Source: Ailurus styani
Taxonomy: Eukaryota; Chordata; Mammalia; Carnivora; Ailuridae
DNA: 64,000 nucleotides
Assembly (NCBI GenBank): GCA_002007465.1
Contig: LNAC01000001.1
Coordinates: forward strand, 7,386,193 to 7,450,192
Direction: 5' to 3'
Both the position numbers and the translations under genes were made by a program. Of the stretch, positions 29,050 through 39,864 are shown piece by piece. The notes under the pieces are model-generated. The model was given only the letters and a program-made list of their open reading frames with translations, did no database searches and was not told the origin of the DNA. Position 1 is the stretch's first letter. Each line of letters begins with the position of its first letter.

Positions 29050-29240
29050 TGGAGAAGACAGAATATATTTAAAAACAAACCAGTCTGAAAATAAAAAAGG
29101 CCTTAGTTTAAGTTTGTTTATGGTTTGTTACCGATTCTCATGAACTACAGAAAAAGATAGAATATTGTCACTTTTTCTTTAGTGCTTTTATAAGGCTCTT
29201 AAGTAAATGTGGAATGCTATCACAATCTGTTTAGATTATG
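29050..29240. other. AT-rich candidate regulatory block
   Basis: Repeat-free AT-rich sequence includes TTTAAAAACAAACC, AAGTTTGTTTATGGTTTG and CTTTTATAAGGC. The TTTGTTTATGG core is forkhead-like. Function is a guess from composition. Confidence 0.25.
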
Positions 29241-29259
29241 TAAAAATATCCTACCTTGG

Positions 29260-29720
29260 GTTGAGGGGTGATTTCTTTAAACCTCTCCTCTCCTCAAAAA
29301 TCATCACTGGCTCCCTACTGCTCACAAAGAAAGTCTTAGCGCCCCATAGACTGGATTCTACTACTTCACCCGTCTTCTGGTCTTCTCGCATCTCCTATGG
29401 ATGGAGATGGAATGCTCACCTGTCTTTCCACCTGACAACATCCATCCATTCTCAAAACCTCCCTCGAATGCTCCCCCCACCCCCAAAGCTCCTCCCTACT
29501 CACAATATTCTGCTCCTTCCATCCTACAACACACCGTCAATACCTCCCCTTCCTTAGCCCCTGAGTCCTTCCCTGGGTGCTGAGGGTGTCTGAGCACATG
29601 TCTGTCTTTCTTCCCCAACCTCCTGCAGACCTGACGTGATGGAGAGCAGTGTCCATGGGGGGGAGTCACCTCATTGCCCGGCACTTAGCAGAGAGGTGCC
29701 ATTCAGCCTCCGAGCAGGAA
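29260..29720 (+). mobile_element. L2 LINE fragment
   Basis: The start 'aaaaatcatcactggctccc' with TACTGCTCACAAAGAAAGTC matches the L2 segment before the 3' UTR. Diverged C/T-rich sequence and an AGACCTGACGTGATGGAGAG-like end follow. The borders are approximate. Confidence 0.55.
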
Positions 29721-30719
29721 GCCTGGGACCGTTACCCAGAAGACCCTGATGGTTAGTTGGTCCAGTTAGGAAGACGAATGAAGAAACACAACTTACTCCT
29801 AAGTCTTAAACCAGTGAGTCAGTCAGTTAAGGGTTTGGCAGGCAGGAGAGGGAATCGTTTAAAGCAGTGATCTAAGAGAGCTAAATGAAGGGTCCATTTA
29901 CAAAATGTGCGCAGGATGGAAGGAACCTGACAAGGGGTGGGATGGCATCCTAGCACTGGGCACAGGAAGAAGCCTTTGCCACCTCTAAGCTAGCAAGTTA
30001 GGAGGAGGGAGGGCTTGCTAGTAAGGGCTGTAGGAAAGCTTTAGGAAAAGGAATGCAGCGTCCCTCAGACTGTGGCCTGATAGGCAAGAAACCGGGTAAA
30101 TAAATATCCTTGTCTTTCTCTGCTCCCATGCTCTGATCTCCAGCCTGTCCCTCCCATTGGCCCAAACCAAAGGCAAACAGGGCTCAGCGGATGCACACCA
30201 CGAGGATGAGCCTCCTGGGCCACAGTACAGAATGGGAGAAACACCTGGAAAATCTAGCCACACAGTTACTGGTTGTCCTTGTGCCTGCCTTTACCCATCA
30301 TGTAAGGGAGAGCTAGTTTACCCACCGTGGGTCCCCAAGGAACTCTGCCATCAGTGCCACCCTTACACCTGTTCAAGCCACACCCCTGTCCTAGTCCAGA
30401 GCTTTGGGGGCCTTGCAAAAACATTTTGAAATCTGCCTCTAGTGCTTGGAAGAGCTGGGGTGGCAGTGGTGGGCGGGCAGGAAGCCCAAAGCCTGGACTG
30501 GGACCCAGGTGGGCCCTGAATCCCATTTCTTTCCTTTGAGGATCTCGCCAGCCCTTTACCCTTTGCTCCTCCCTGACTGCACATCTATTGGGTGGACCAG
30601 ATGTTCCAAGCAGTTCTGGGACTCGCACCTACGCAGTCGTCCTAGAGCCCTGGCCCGGCACCCTGGTTCACTGCGGGCGGCGGGGGGAGACCCACATGGG
30701 AGACTCTTCCCATGCACAG
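29721..30719. other. Single-copy stretch, nothing recognised
   Basis: Composition becomes GC-rich after 30400. Frames up to 120 codons lie on both strands without domains. No RNA or repeat family is recognised. Confidence 0.4.
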
Positions 30720-31108
30720 GTGTCGTATTTATTTTTCAGCTTCCGTGAGGTTAAACTGACATACAGTGTAAGTTTAAGAGGTAGGAGGTGTTGATTTGAT
30801 ACATTTATACATTGCAAAATGATTACCACTATAGTATTAGCTAATGCCTCCATTCTGTAACATAGTTACAGAATGTAACGGGTGTGTGTGTGTATGTGTG
30901 TGGTCTGGCGAATACATTTGAGATCTACTCTTACCAACTTTCAAGTATATTTTACAGTATTGTTAAATATAATCACCATGCTGTACAATGGGGCTTACTC
31001 ATTTTGTAACTGAAAGTCTGTACCTTTGACCAGTATCTCCCCATTTCTGCCTCCCCTAGTCCCTAATAACCACCACTCTACTCTTTATTTCTATGAGTTT
31101 GGCTTTTT

Positions 31109-32422
31109 AATTTTTTTAAATTTTAATTTTTATATTTAAATTCAATTAACTAACATACGACGTATTATTAGTTTCAGAGGTAGAGGTCAGTGATTCATCA
31201 AACTTATATAATATAACACCCAGTGCTCATTCCATCCCATGCCCTCCTTAATGCCCATCACCCAGTTACCCCATCCCCCAAGCCCCTCCCCTCCAGCAAC
31301 CCTCAGTTTGTTTCCTATGATTAAGAGTCTCTTACAGTTTGTCTCACTCTCTGATTTTGGGGTTTTTTTTCCCCTCTCTTCCCTTATGACCCTCTGTTTT
31401 GTTTCTTAAATTCTACATATGAGTGAGATCATATGATAATCATCTTTCTCTGATTGACTCATTTTGCTTAGCACAATACCTTCTAGTTCCATCCATGTCA
31501 TTGCAAATGGAAAGATTTTGTTTTTTGATGGCTGAGTAGTATTCCATTGTATATATATACCACATCTTCTTTATCTATTCATCTTTCAGTGGACATCTGG
31601 GCTCTTTCCATAGTTTGGCTATTGGGGACATTGCTGCTATAAACATTGGGGCACAGGTGTCCCCTCGGATCACTACCTTTGTATCTTTGGGGTAAGTACC
31701 TAGTAGTGCAGTTGCTGGGTCATAAGGTAGCTCTATTTTCAACTTTTTGAGGAACCTCCATACTGTTTTCCAGAGTGGCAGCACCAGCTTGCGTTCCCAC
31801 CAACAGTGTAGGAGGGTTCCCCTTTCTCCTTATTCTTGCCAACATCTGTCATTTCCTGACTTATTAATTTTAGCCATTCTGGCTGGTGTGAGGCAGTAGC
31901 TCATTGTGGTTTTGATTTATATTTCCTTGATGCCGAGTGATGTTGACCATTTTTTTCATGTGTCTGTGGCCATTTGGATGTCTTCTTTGGAGAAATGTCT
32001 GTTCGTGTCTTCTGCCCATTTCTCGATTGGATTATTTGTTCTTTGGGTGTTGAGTTTGATAAGTTCTTTATAGATTTTGGATACTAGTCCTTTATCTGAT
32101 AAGACATTTGCAAATATCTTCTCCCATTCTGTTGTCTTTTGGTTTTATTAATTGCTTCCTTTGCCGTGCAAAACCTTTTTATCTTGACAAAGTCCTAGTG
32201 GTTCATTTTTGCCTTTGTTTTCCTTGTCTTTGCAAGAAGACATGTCTAGCAAGAAGTTGCTGTGGCCGAGGTCACAGAGGTTGCTGCCTGTGTTCTCCTC
32301 TAGGATTTTGATGGATTCCCACATTTAGGTCTTCCATCCATTTGGAGTCTAGCTTTATATATGGTGTGAGGAAATGGTTCAGTTTCACCCTTCTGCACCA
32401 TTTTTGAAGAGACTGTCTTTTC
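31109..32422 (-). mobile_element. Carnivore-type L1, 5'-truncated, nested insertion
   Basis: On the minus strand this holds about 1.3 kb of ORF2 3' end plus 3' UTR and a T-rich tail complement at the left. Typical landmarks are 'cagcaaccctcagtttgttt', 'cttctagttccatccatgtc' and 'gattttggatactagtcctt'. The 15-base target duplication TGAGTTTGGCTTTTT lies at 31094-31108 and 32423-32437. Identity to known L1 landmarks is high, so it is much younger than its host. Confidence 0.93.
31575..31784 (-). pseudogene. L1 ORF2 C-terminal remnant
   Basis: This 69-codon open segment contains [19 protein letters not shown] followed by LLGTYPKDTK, a hallmark of the C-terminal region of L1 ORF2. Upstream ORF2 frame is broken, and the endonuclease and reverse transcriptase domains are absent because the copy is 5'-truncated. 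No functional protein is expected. Confidence 0.9.
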
Positions 32423-32958
32423 TGAGTTTGGCTTTTTTGTTCCACACGGAAGTGAGATCATACAGTATTTGTCTTTCTTTGTCAGACTTATCGTATTTAA
32501 CATGATGTCTTCAGGTTTTATCTGTGTTGTCACAAACGGCAGGATGTCCTTTCTCATGGTCGGTAGCACTCCGTTGTGCATGTTCATCATGTCTTCTTTA
32601 GCCATTTATCCTGTGACAGACACTTAGCTTGTTCCCATATCTCGACTATTGTGAATAGTGCTGCAATGAACCCCGAAGAGCAGATTCCTCTTCGAGACCC
32701 TGATTTCAATTCCGATGGCTATATGCCTGGAAGTGGGGTTGCTGGATCATGTGGTAGTTCTATTTTTAGTTTGTCGAAGAAACTCCATACCGTTTTCCAG
32801 AATAACTATACCAAATTATGTCCCCTGCATCAACTCATGAAAGTTCCCTTTTCTCCACATCCTCAAAAGTATTTGTGATCGCTTGTCTTTTTGGTGGTGG
32901 TCATTCTAACAGGTACAAGGTAATATTGTGGTTTTGATTTACATTTCTGGTGTGGGTT

Positions 32959-32991
32959 CCTTCTTCTTCTTCTTCTTCTTCTTCTTCTTTA
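32959..32991. repeat. TTC trinucleotide microsatellite
   Basis: About ten TTC units lie just beyond the end of the old L1. On the minus strand this gives the poly-glutamate of a false ORF. Confidence 0.95.
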
Positions 32992-32999
32992 AGGGTCAT

Positions 33000-33389
33000 G
33001 TGAGATTGGGCTGCTGATTTGGGGTGACTCAAATTGTTTATATAGATAGAAGCCCAAAACAGCATTTGTTCAGGGACCCACACCCCAGACACAGTGCTAC
33101 CTGCCATATCTAGGTGCCCCCTGCTGGGGTTCTAAAGTTCGACCCCCTTACTCCCAGGCACAGCTTTGGCTCATTGGCATGGCTGGAACAGGCCTCTGCT
33201 GGTTGAGTTCACCAATGTGACCAACATTATAGAAACCTGAGAAATCACTGGCAGTCCCCCCAACTGGCACCGTCCCCCCAAGCCCAGCGACAGGCTCTTC
33301 CAAGTGTGGCCAGATCGGCAGGAGAAACATTATCCCTCCTACACCTGAATTCCTCTGACCACCATTTACTGGGGCCCCTGTCACAATGC
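33000..33389. other. Single-copy stretch, nothing recognised
   Basis: I recognise no repeat family or coding exon. A 78-codon frame on the minus strand has no domain. Confidence 0.35.
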
Positions 33390-33485
33390 TGAGCCATTAC
33401 AATATTCCGAGGGATGTTTTGATTTCACAAATGATTTACCCACAAGAAATTAATACATTCATTAACCTTCTGGGGCTCCTGGAGC
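33390..33485. other. Short AT-rich repeat-free block
   Basis: It includes TTACAATATTCCGAGGGATG, ATTTCACAAATGATTTACCC and AAATTAATACATTCATTAAC, with no repeat match. It could be conserved noncoding DNA, but it is short. Confidence 0.2.
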
Positions 33486-33589
33486 ACAATTTTTTTTTTT
33501 CTAGGAGAAAAAAGAGCCAAGAACACAGCTAATATTTCAATAGCTATCTTTCCTGTTCTCATCGGCTGGTGGGAGGACAAGCCATTCTA

Positions 33590-33946
33590 ATCTTTCCGTA
33601 GGGCAATTTGGCAACACTTACTAAAGCCTTTAAAATGTACTTATCCTGCAGTCCAACTGTTCTTCTAGGAATTTACCTGAAAGAGAGAATCCAGGATGCG
33701 CTCAGAGATGGGTCTCTGAGGATACTTTTCAAGTGTGGTTTATAATAGCGAGACCTCAAAAAATACGTATATGGAAGCCAACAATCCAGAGTGGGTTATT
33801 GAAGACATACATGCGGGGGGCCCTGTCCCATCCCTGAGAATGTTGTTGCCAGAGAACAATGGTTCATATGGAAAGATATTTATGATGCATTTTATGTGTA
33901 CGTGAAGTAAAAAAATGGAGCAGGCAGTGGGGTCTCAGTTTTGTTT
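33590..33946 (+). mobile_element. Ancient L1 fragment, sense
   Basis: It reads 'aaatgtacttatcctgcagt', 'ccaactgttcttctaggaat', 'ttacctgaaagagagaatcc' and 'tcaagtgtggtttataatag', then 'atggaaagatatttatgatg'. This is the old ORF2 3' region also seen at 10930-11420. It forms the base layer of a three-step insertion. Confidence 0.75.
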
Positions 33947-33961
33947 TTTAAAAAATCTATG

Positions 33962-34151
33962 GGGCACCTGGGTGGCTCAGTGGGTTAAGCATCTGCCTTC
34001 GGCTCAGGTCATGATCTCAGGGTCCTGGGATTCAGCCCCACATCGGGCTCTCTGCTCAGTGGGGAGCCTGCTTCGCCCTCTCCCTCTGCCTGCCTCTGCC
34101 TACTTGTGATCTCTCTCTCTGTCAAATAAATAAATAAAATCTTTAAAAAAA
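33962..34151 (+). mobile_element. Young Can-SINE, sense, nested
   Basis: The head GGGCACCTGGGTGGCTCAGT, body 'catgatctcagggtcctggg' and tail CAAATAAATAAATAAAATCT are intact. The target duplication TTTAAAAAATCTATG occurs at 33947-33961 and, with one extra A, at 34152-34167. It landed in the left target-duplication copy of the adjacent small L1 insertion. Confidence 0.96.
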
Positions 34152-34174
34152 TTTAAAAAAATCTATGTCTGGGT

Positions 34175-34257
34175 GTTACACACAACTGATAAATTGTTGA
34201 ACACTACATCTGAGACTAATGATGTCCTACTATGGGTTGGCTAATTGAATTTAAATT
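34175..34257 (+). mobile_element. Very short L1 3'-end insertion with target duplication
   Basis: About 85 bases match the extreme 3' end of carnivore L1 (GGGTGTTACACACAACTGAT, GAACACTACATCTGAGACTA, ending AATTTAAATTAAA). The flanks carry near-identical AAAAAAATCTATGTCTGGGT (34155-34174) and AAAAAAATCTACATCTGGGT (34258-34277). This is a severely 5'-truncated retrotransposition. Confidence 0.8.
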
Positions 34258-34289
34258 AAAAAAATCTACATCTGGGTATGTATGGGGAA

Positions 34290-34749
34290 AAAAAGATGGG
34301 AAAACTATACAACCAAATATAACTGCGGGATGATGTTTCTTTCCCTTGATGGGAATATTCCAGTAAATATCCTACATGCCATCTTTTTAAAGTAATGAGG
34401 AATTACACGCTGGCTTCCTCCAGAGCTTCCCCATAGGCCAGCCCATCTGAGCCACCTGCTTGGTGAAGCTGCTTGAAAAATCAGTAATTATTGGGTCTGC
34501 AGGGCACACGTGGTCCTGATGGGGACTGTGGGCTGAAGCGAGATGGTGGTTTCGTGCTTCGAGAAGCCTGAACTCTAGAAGAGGGAAGGCTGGGTCTGTG
34601 TGGGAAGCGGGTTGAGAGGAGGCTCATGCAGAACTGGACACATCAGAGCGGCTGCGTGTGACACTGCCTTGGACGCATGGGCAGGGGGTCAAGGTCCCAG
34701 ACACGGAGGAGCGGCAGAGACCCGTGCTAGGGGAAAGCATCTTCCAAAG
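34290..34749. other. Single-copy stretch, nothing recognised
   Basis: AT-rich to about 34400, then increasingly GC-rich towards the CpG-dense segment. No gene or repeat family is recognised. Confidence 0.35.
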
Positions 34750-35130
34750 GTGTGGAGAGCGAGAAGCTTCTAGCTTTGCAGTGCTGCCCCTCGTCGTGGG
34801 GCTTTAGCGTGACTCACACAGAGAGCACACGGTCGGTGCTCCCTCAGGGAGACGCCGGGTTGGCAGAGCCTGCGGGGAGCCGGCCAGGAGTCCGTGGCGG
34901 GACCCTCCGCTGGGCGCCCCGGCCCTGTTGGCCCTCCCCGTGTCAAAGCGTCACCCGCGGCTGCGAGCACGAAGCTTCCTGGCCTCTCGCTCTCCCTTTG
35001 GGGGAGTCTGAGTCCAGCGCCGGGAGGACTGTTTCGGGGTTCGCGGGATCCCCCCCGTGCTTACGCCGGCGGCCTTAGCGGTGCAGAGGCCCGGCGAGCC
35101 TCCCCTGAGCCTTACCTCCGGGGAGAATTG
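34750..35130. promoter_or_regulatory. CpG-dense segment, CpG island candidate
   Basis: By hand I count about 35 CpG in roughly 380 bases, densest at 34861-35100, against the strong CpG depletion elsewhere. GC content is high. It could be a promoter of an unannotated transcript or an intragenic island. No initiator, ORF or splice structure settles this. Moderate CpG density continues to about 35480. Confidence 0.55.
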
Positions 35131-35509
35131 CAGATGGGAATGAAGATATAAGACCTGAGGTTTAGGTTTCCCCAGTGGAAAACGACATCTTGACCATGAG
35201 TTATCTGAAAGCGTATTCTCTCCACGACAGCGCTTCTGTTTTACTCTCTTTGACGGACTGAGCCGCTGCCCGTGGGCCCGGTCCCTCCTCTCAGTGCCTC
35301 AAAAGCCCCTGATCAACCTGAGAGTCGGCGGCCCTGAGCTGGCCCTGGAGGGAGCTGTGTCCTGCGGGGGCACAGACGAAGTCCTGGCGCTGCCACCAGG
35401 CACCCCTACCAGGGGTACCCCGCACCGGTGCACCTGTGCCAACGCCCACGCGGGTCAGGCTGTCCCAGGGGCAGCAGAGAGAAGCGAAACGGGCATTGCC
35501 CTCAGCATT

Positions 35510-35660
35510 CCAGCCCCACCCCTCACTAGCTGGTGGCTTATTGAGTGAATTCACCTTTCTGAGTCTCCGTTTCCTCCTCTGAAAAATGGGGATCCTAACA
35601 GCATTCCGCTCAGAGGGATGGTGTGCGATGACAGGTGCTCGCAGGAGGGCCGATGCAGTG
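35510..35660 (+). mobile_element. MIR SINE fragment
   Basis: It reads 'ctcactagctggtggcttat', 'tctgagtctccgtttcctcc', 'tctgaaaaatggggatccta' and 'acagcattccgctcagaggg'. This is the MIR core, sense. Confidence 0.88.
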
Positions 35661-36529
35661 ACTAGATGTGTGCACGGGGGTGTGAGGCCCCGGGGGATCT
35701 GGGCCTGATGGCGCCCACGTGCACAGGAAGCCTGAGCTAAAGATGGGTCCCAGGTGTCCCCAGGGGGCGGGTGTGGGGCCTGAGGAACACTCTAGCTGTG
35801 TGGAAACTAAGAGGAAATGGCAGGAGCAAACCAGGGGGATGGACAGACGGAGCAGACTCCATGGAGAAGCACGGTGGGGTGAGGGGCAGAGGACCGCTGG
35901 GGGCAGAATGCCAGGCTGGGGGTGGGGGGCTGCATGAAGGAGGCAGTGGCCTAGGTTGGGGGGCATTATCCATCAGTAAGGCTTTGGCTCTGAATCTGGG
36001 GGAAGGGGAGGGGAGGCCCAACTTTTTGGACCAGCCTGGAGATGTCCTCGGTAGCATTTCCCAGTCCTCCGAGAGCTCTCCCAGAAGACTTTTAGGGTGA
36101 CTGGGGCCACGTGCAACGAGGACTTCACTAGGGGTGGGGCAGAGAGTGGAGAGAAAGCCCCGGCCCTGGACATGGAGGAGAGGAAGGGACTTCGCCTGGC
36201 CTGGGGAAGGGCGCCGGGGTCCCCTGGGCGGCAGGTAGGAGCAGGGAGACTCTGTTGTCAGGTAGGGGCCAGCAGAAGGGTCCTCTCTGCTTCTCTTGGG
36301 CCGGCGTGGCTTCCATAAGAGGAGGAAGGACAAAGGGAATTGGAAGGAAATGCAAAGGGACGGATGCAAACCATCATGACCTCGGGGGGGAGGGGGGTTC
36401 CCCTTCCCAGGAGCGTCTCCCAGCAACTGTGCGTGGGCCCTCCCGCCCGGGCTGCACCAGCCCCAACCCTCGCCCCACCAGGCACAGAGGGCCCTGCAGA
36501 CATGCCCCCGACAGGTGCCGGCCTGCTTG
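35661..36529. other. GC- and purine-rich single-copy stretch
   Basis: The plus strand is G/A-rich. This keeps a 311-codon minus frame open (35737-36672), rich in Pro, Ser and Leu with no domain, and overlapping frames are open in other phases. I see no repeat family. Confidence 0.45.
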
Positions 36530-36740
36530 GCTGAGGATGAGGGCCTGGAGACCCTGGCCCCATTTCCCCTTGGGCCTTTAATGAGCCTCCAGCATGTATT
36601 TTTGGAAGCAGTAATGAAGGCTTTCCAGGAAATGAGGGGCACGGGCACGGTGAAATATATTGCTGCTGCCACAAATTTGTGGTTGGTTTGTTTTTATTTT
36701 TAAAATAACGATGCTATTGAATTCAATTATTTCCAACTAT
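36530..36740. other. AT-shifted repeat-free block, candidate conserved element
   Basis: Composition shifts from GC-rich to AT-rich, with 'gggcctttaatgagcctcca', AAGCAGTAATGAAGGC, GAAATATATTGCTGCTGCC and 'tattgaattcaattatttcc'. No repeat matches. TAATGA-type homeodomain cores recur. It is inferred only. Confidence 0.3.
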
Positions 36741-37640
36741 GCCTGGATCCTGATGCAGTCGGAGTTTGTGGTCTGGAGTCAGGAACAGGCATTGAGGTGA
36801 GGCTTGGGGGAGTGAGATGTTGGGGTCCCGACAAGGGGGGCAGGAAATGAGGAAGGAGAGGCAGATGGGTCAGAAGCGGCATAGCTCTTCTCAGGGACTT
36901 GTCAGCTGTCCTGGGCCCATTTTGCCGGTAGAGAAACTGAGCCTGAAGAAGTTCTTGATTTGTTCCACTGAGGCCTCTGGACTGCCTGGCTCCCCTGACC
37001 CCCGCCTGATGGGGGTTTCTGGACTCCAGGCAAGGGCTGAGGATTCCGGGCTGTGGGGTCTGCACGGAGGGACACTTGGGATCAGTATTCAGGTTGGCTC
37101 CGCTGAAGACAGCAGGTGCTTGAGGGCCAAAGACAGCACCCGTGGGCATCTCTGGCCCGCCGGCCTGCCCAGAAATCCCATGCCTGCCTTCTAGTTCATG
37201 CTCCCTGATCGCTCTGGGGGGCACACCTCCAATCTCAGCCTCCCTCGCTGTGCCTTCCGAACTCTGGGGTGGCTTGGGGTTGATGGCTCCTTCTGTGACT
37301 TCTGTCCTTCTTGGCTGTGACTCCTGGGGACTGGAGGGCACTGGGATGCCCCCGCTGGCTGGATGCACAACACCGTTGCCCACAGCTGCCTGCCCCTGCG
37401 TGAGCCTGGCTTGCTCACCCAGTACCAGCTCCGCCCTCCACCACTGCACCCCAGGCAGGTGCTGGGCCTTCCTCAAGCCACAGTGTCCTGCTCAGACCCA
37501 CAGAACTCTGGCTGCTGTCTGGGGATGGACGTGGGTGGTCAGCAGATTAATATTCCATGGTGGGCGGGCGCGGCGAGATCTGGAACACTTGCGCATGTGA
37601 CGCTCGTCCCCTTGTGGGTACCACTGGGTTGAAAAGTCTT
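36741..37640. other. Single-copy GC-rich stretch
   Basis: A MIR-like scrap (CCCATTTTGCCGGTAGAGAAACTGAG) is at about 36917-36942. A 249-codon minus frame has no domain. I recognise nothing else. Confidence 0.4.
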
Positions 37641-37644
37641 TTGA

Positions 37645-38066
37645 TGACTGCATGCATGTTCTACAACTGCTGCAACAAATGGCCATGAACCTGGCTTCAA
37701 ACAGAACTGTATCTGTAGCGTCCCAGAGGCCGGAGTCCCAAGTCAGGTGTCAGCGGGGCCCACACCCCTCTCTCAGGAGGCTCGAGAGAAGAGTCCTCCT
37801 CGCCTCTTCCAGCTTCTGGTGGCCCTGGGCGTCCCTCTGCTTGTGGCCGCATGGCTCCCTCTCTCCTCTGTGTTCAGGTGGGCTGCTCCCGTGTCTCTTT
37901 TCTGTCTCTTATGAGGACGCTCTTTGGATTTAGGGTCCACCCTAATCCAGGATGATCTCATCTAAAGATCCTTACCTTACCTATGTCTGCAAAGACTCTT
38001 CTTCCAAATAAGGTCACCATCCAAGGTTCTGGGAGAGCATGTACTTTGGGGACCACGGTTTTACCT
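37645..38066 (-). mobile_element. MaLR LTR, antisense
   Basis: It reads 'ctacaactgctgcaacaaat', 'cctcttccagcttctggtgg', 'ctctgcttgtggccgcatgg', 'ggtccaccctaatccaggat', 'gatctcatctaaagatcctt', 'gcaaagactcttcttccaaa' and 'taaggtcaccatccaaggtt'. This is the reverse complement of an MLT1/MST-type LTR. It is a solo copy. Confidence 0.85.
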
Positions 38067-38629
38067 GCTACAGTGATGTTTTCTTGATCTTCGGGAACAT
38101 TCTCCACCCTTCACACAGGCCAGACACCCTCCACGTCCTGCCCCAGTGTGGCCTCACCCTGCACGTCCCTTTCTCCTCTAAGCTCTTTCCCATTCGTCAC
38201 CCGGCACATGCTGGCCACTGTTCTGCATGGCTCGCAGAGGGCCTCCGGGCCTCTGCTAGAATGTTCCAGTTCCTTGCAGATGCCGCAGGCCTGGCACACA
38301 GGTCTTCGTTGACCACCCCTCCCCCCAGGTGGGTGCGCTGATAATTGTAGAGCGATTTGTTTAACATCTGCTTTCCCCAGTGGAGTGAAGACTGTAGAAG
38401 GCCAGACCCTTGCTCTGTGCTATTGCCGCCCAAGGCCCCGGCCTGTGTTTCTGCTCCAAAACTGTTTGCTGGATGCCAGAGAAAGAAGCCGGCACCAAAG
38501 GGAAGTGGGCACCCAGGGGCTTGGGCTTTGGTCTAGTTCCCCCAGACAGGGACTTCCCTTCCTGTCTCCTCGCCCATCTCTCTCTGATCCAGCGTCCATC
38601 CCGCAACTGGAGGATCCAATGAGAGGCAA
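38067..38629. other. Single-copy stretch, nothing recognised
   Basis: Possible decayed L2 at 38090-38300 (C/T-rich, AATGTTCCAGTTCCTTGCAG). Short frames look like chance. Confidence 0.35.
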
Positions 38630-38985
38630 GCCGGTCTCTGCCTTTCGCCTCACTAAAAATCTTCCCATAGCTCCCTATGGCCAACCGGAATGGTCCAAAC
38701 CCATTAGTCCGGCTGCAAAGGAAGCTGAATGGTAGTGCAGCCTCGGCTGACTGCCGAGCCCCATTCCCATGACCTTCCCCAGGCACCCCGGGTCAAGTCG
38801 CCCTGGACTCCTTTGCCGTTCCCCAAACACCTCATATGCTCCCGGATTTCATGCTGTTTACACATGCCATTCCTTCTCGCTGGAATGCCTTTCCCCATGA
38901 TTCACCTGGAAACCCTTATTTATCCCTTAAGGCTCCAGTTAAAATCATCTCCCAGCGTGGCCCTCCCTGAATTTCCGGGGTGGGG
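38630..38985 (+). mobile_element. L2 LINE 3' portion
   Basis: The order 'cactaaaaatcttcccatag', 'ctccctatggccaaccggaa', 'ccccaaacacctcatatgct', 'tacacatgccattccttctc', 'gctggaatgcctttccccat' and 'ccagttaaaatcatctccca' is L2. Confidence 0.75.
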
Positions 38986-39808
38986 GTGGGGAGCACGGCC
39001 CTGGCTTGTTTCTACAGGTGTCTCCCCTACCTGAGCCTGGCACAAATACTCCCAAGTGAACTAGGTGTGGTCCCCTGTGTAGACAGCATCCAGTCGGCCC
39101 CAGCAGCGTGGGGCCCGAGAAGGGGGTCTCTGTGAGGCTGGCGGTCCTTCCTGGACCCCCCAGGCTGCCCAGCCTGCTGCTGCTGCTGCCTCGCATGGGG
39201 ACAGTGGCGTCAGGAAGTGGGGAAGCCTGTCCCTGAGCCAGCCTGCAGAGGGCTCTGAGAAGGGAGGGGCGGGGGCTCTTCCAGCCTTGACTTTCTTCCA
39301 CCACCAGCGCCCGCCCGCCCGCTGGGAGGAGGGGCACCTGCTTCTGTCTGATAACAGAACGGATCAGTTTGCAGCCCATCACCGGAGCAGCTATGATGAC
39401 AGTGGGCCAAGCAGGCCCGTCAGGGGCACCAAGAGCAAGGATGTGGATGTTACATGTTCTGAGGATTCGTTTGCACACATCCCAGCTATAATTTTTCCCC
39501 TTGAGAGAACGGGATGTCACAAGTCTGACAGGCGTTCAACAACTGGGGTAGGAAGGGGGAAAAAAAATAGCAAGCTGCCAGGGCTTCAAAAGCAACGTTT
39601 TCTTGGCAGAAGGGATGTGAGGATAACTTGACAAGATAAAGGGTGCCGAGTTCTGAGCTGCACAGCAGTGGATGCTAAAGACACAGCCGGCCTCGGGAAG
39701 ACCAGGCTGAGCCGATGGCTCTGGAAGCATCGGAGACAGAAGACCACATGCCGGCAGCGGGGAGCGTCTTGTCTCCTGGGATGGTGACAACTTATATTCA
39801 TTGCAAAG
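38986..39808. other. Single-copy stretch with CTG tract
   Basis: CTGCTGCTGCTGCTGCCTC lies at about 39175-39193, too short to be called a CTG expansion. No gene or repeat family is recognised in the rest. Confidence 0.4.
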
Positions 39809-39837
39809 GGGTGTGTGTGTGTGGGTGTGTGTGTGTT
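39809..39837. repeat. GT dinucleotide microsatellite
   Basis: GTGTGT units with one GTGG interruption. Confidence 0.95.
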
Positions 39838-39864
39838 CCATAGACTCTGTATGAGCTTGGTTGT

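Larger units (their letters stand above)
30725..32950 (-). mobile_element. Old L1, antisense, split by a younger L1
   Basis: The 3' UTR is at 30725-31108 ('ccgtgaggttaaactgacat', 'taaatataatcaccatgctg', 'tgtaactgaaagtctgtacc'). The ORF2 end is at 32423-32950 ('attgtgaatagtgctgcaat', 'gaagtggggttgctggatca'). The two parts lie either side of a younger L1 whose target duplication falls in this element. Both parts are noncoding remnants of the same old LINE. Confidence 0.85.

Noticed and set aside
35737..36672. 311-codon open frame on the minus strand, the longest in the window
   Set aside because: It is Pro/Ser/Leu-rich with no domain, lies in G/A-rich DNA with few stop codons, and other phases are also open over the same bases. 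No splice or promoter context supports it.
39175..39193. CTG repeat expansion
   Set aside because: Only about five units are present. This is ordinary length.
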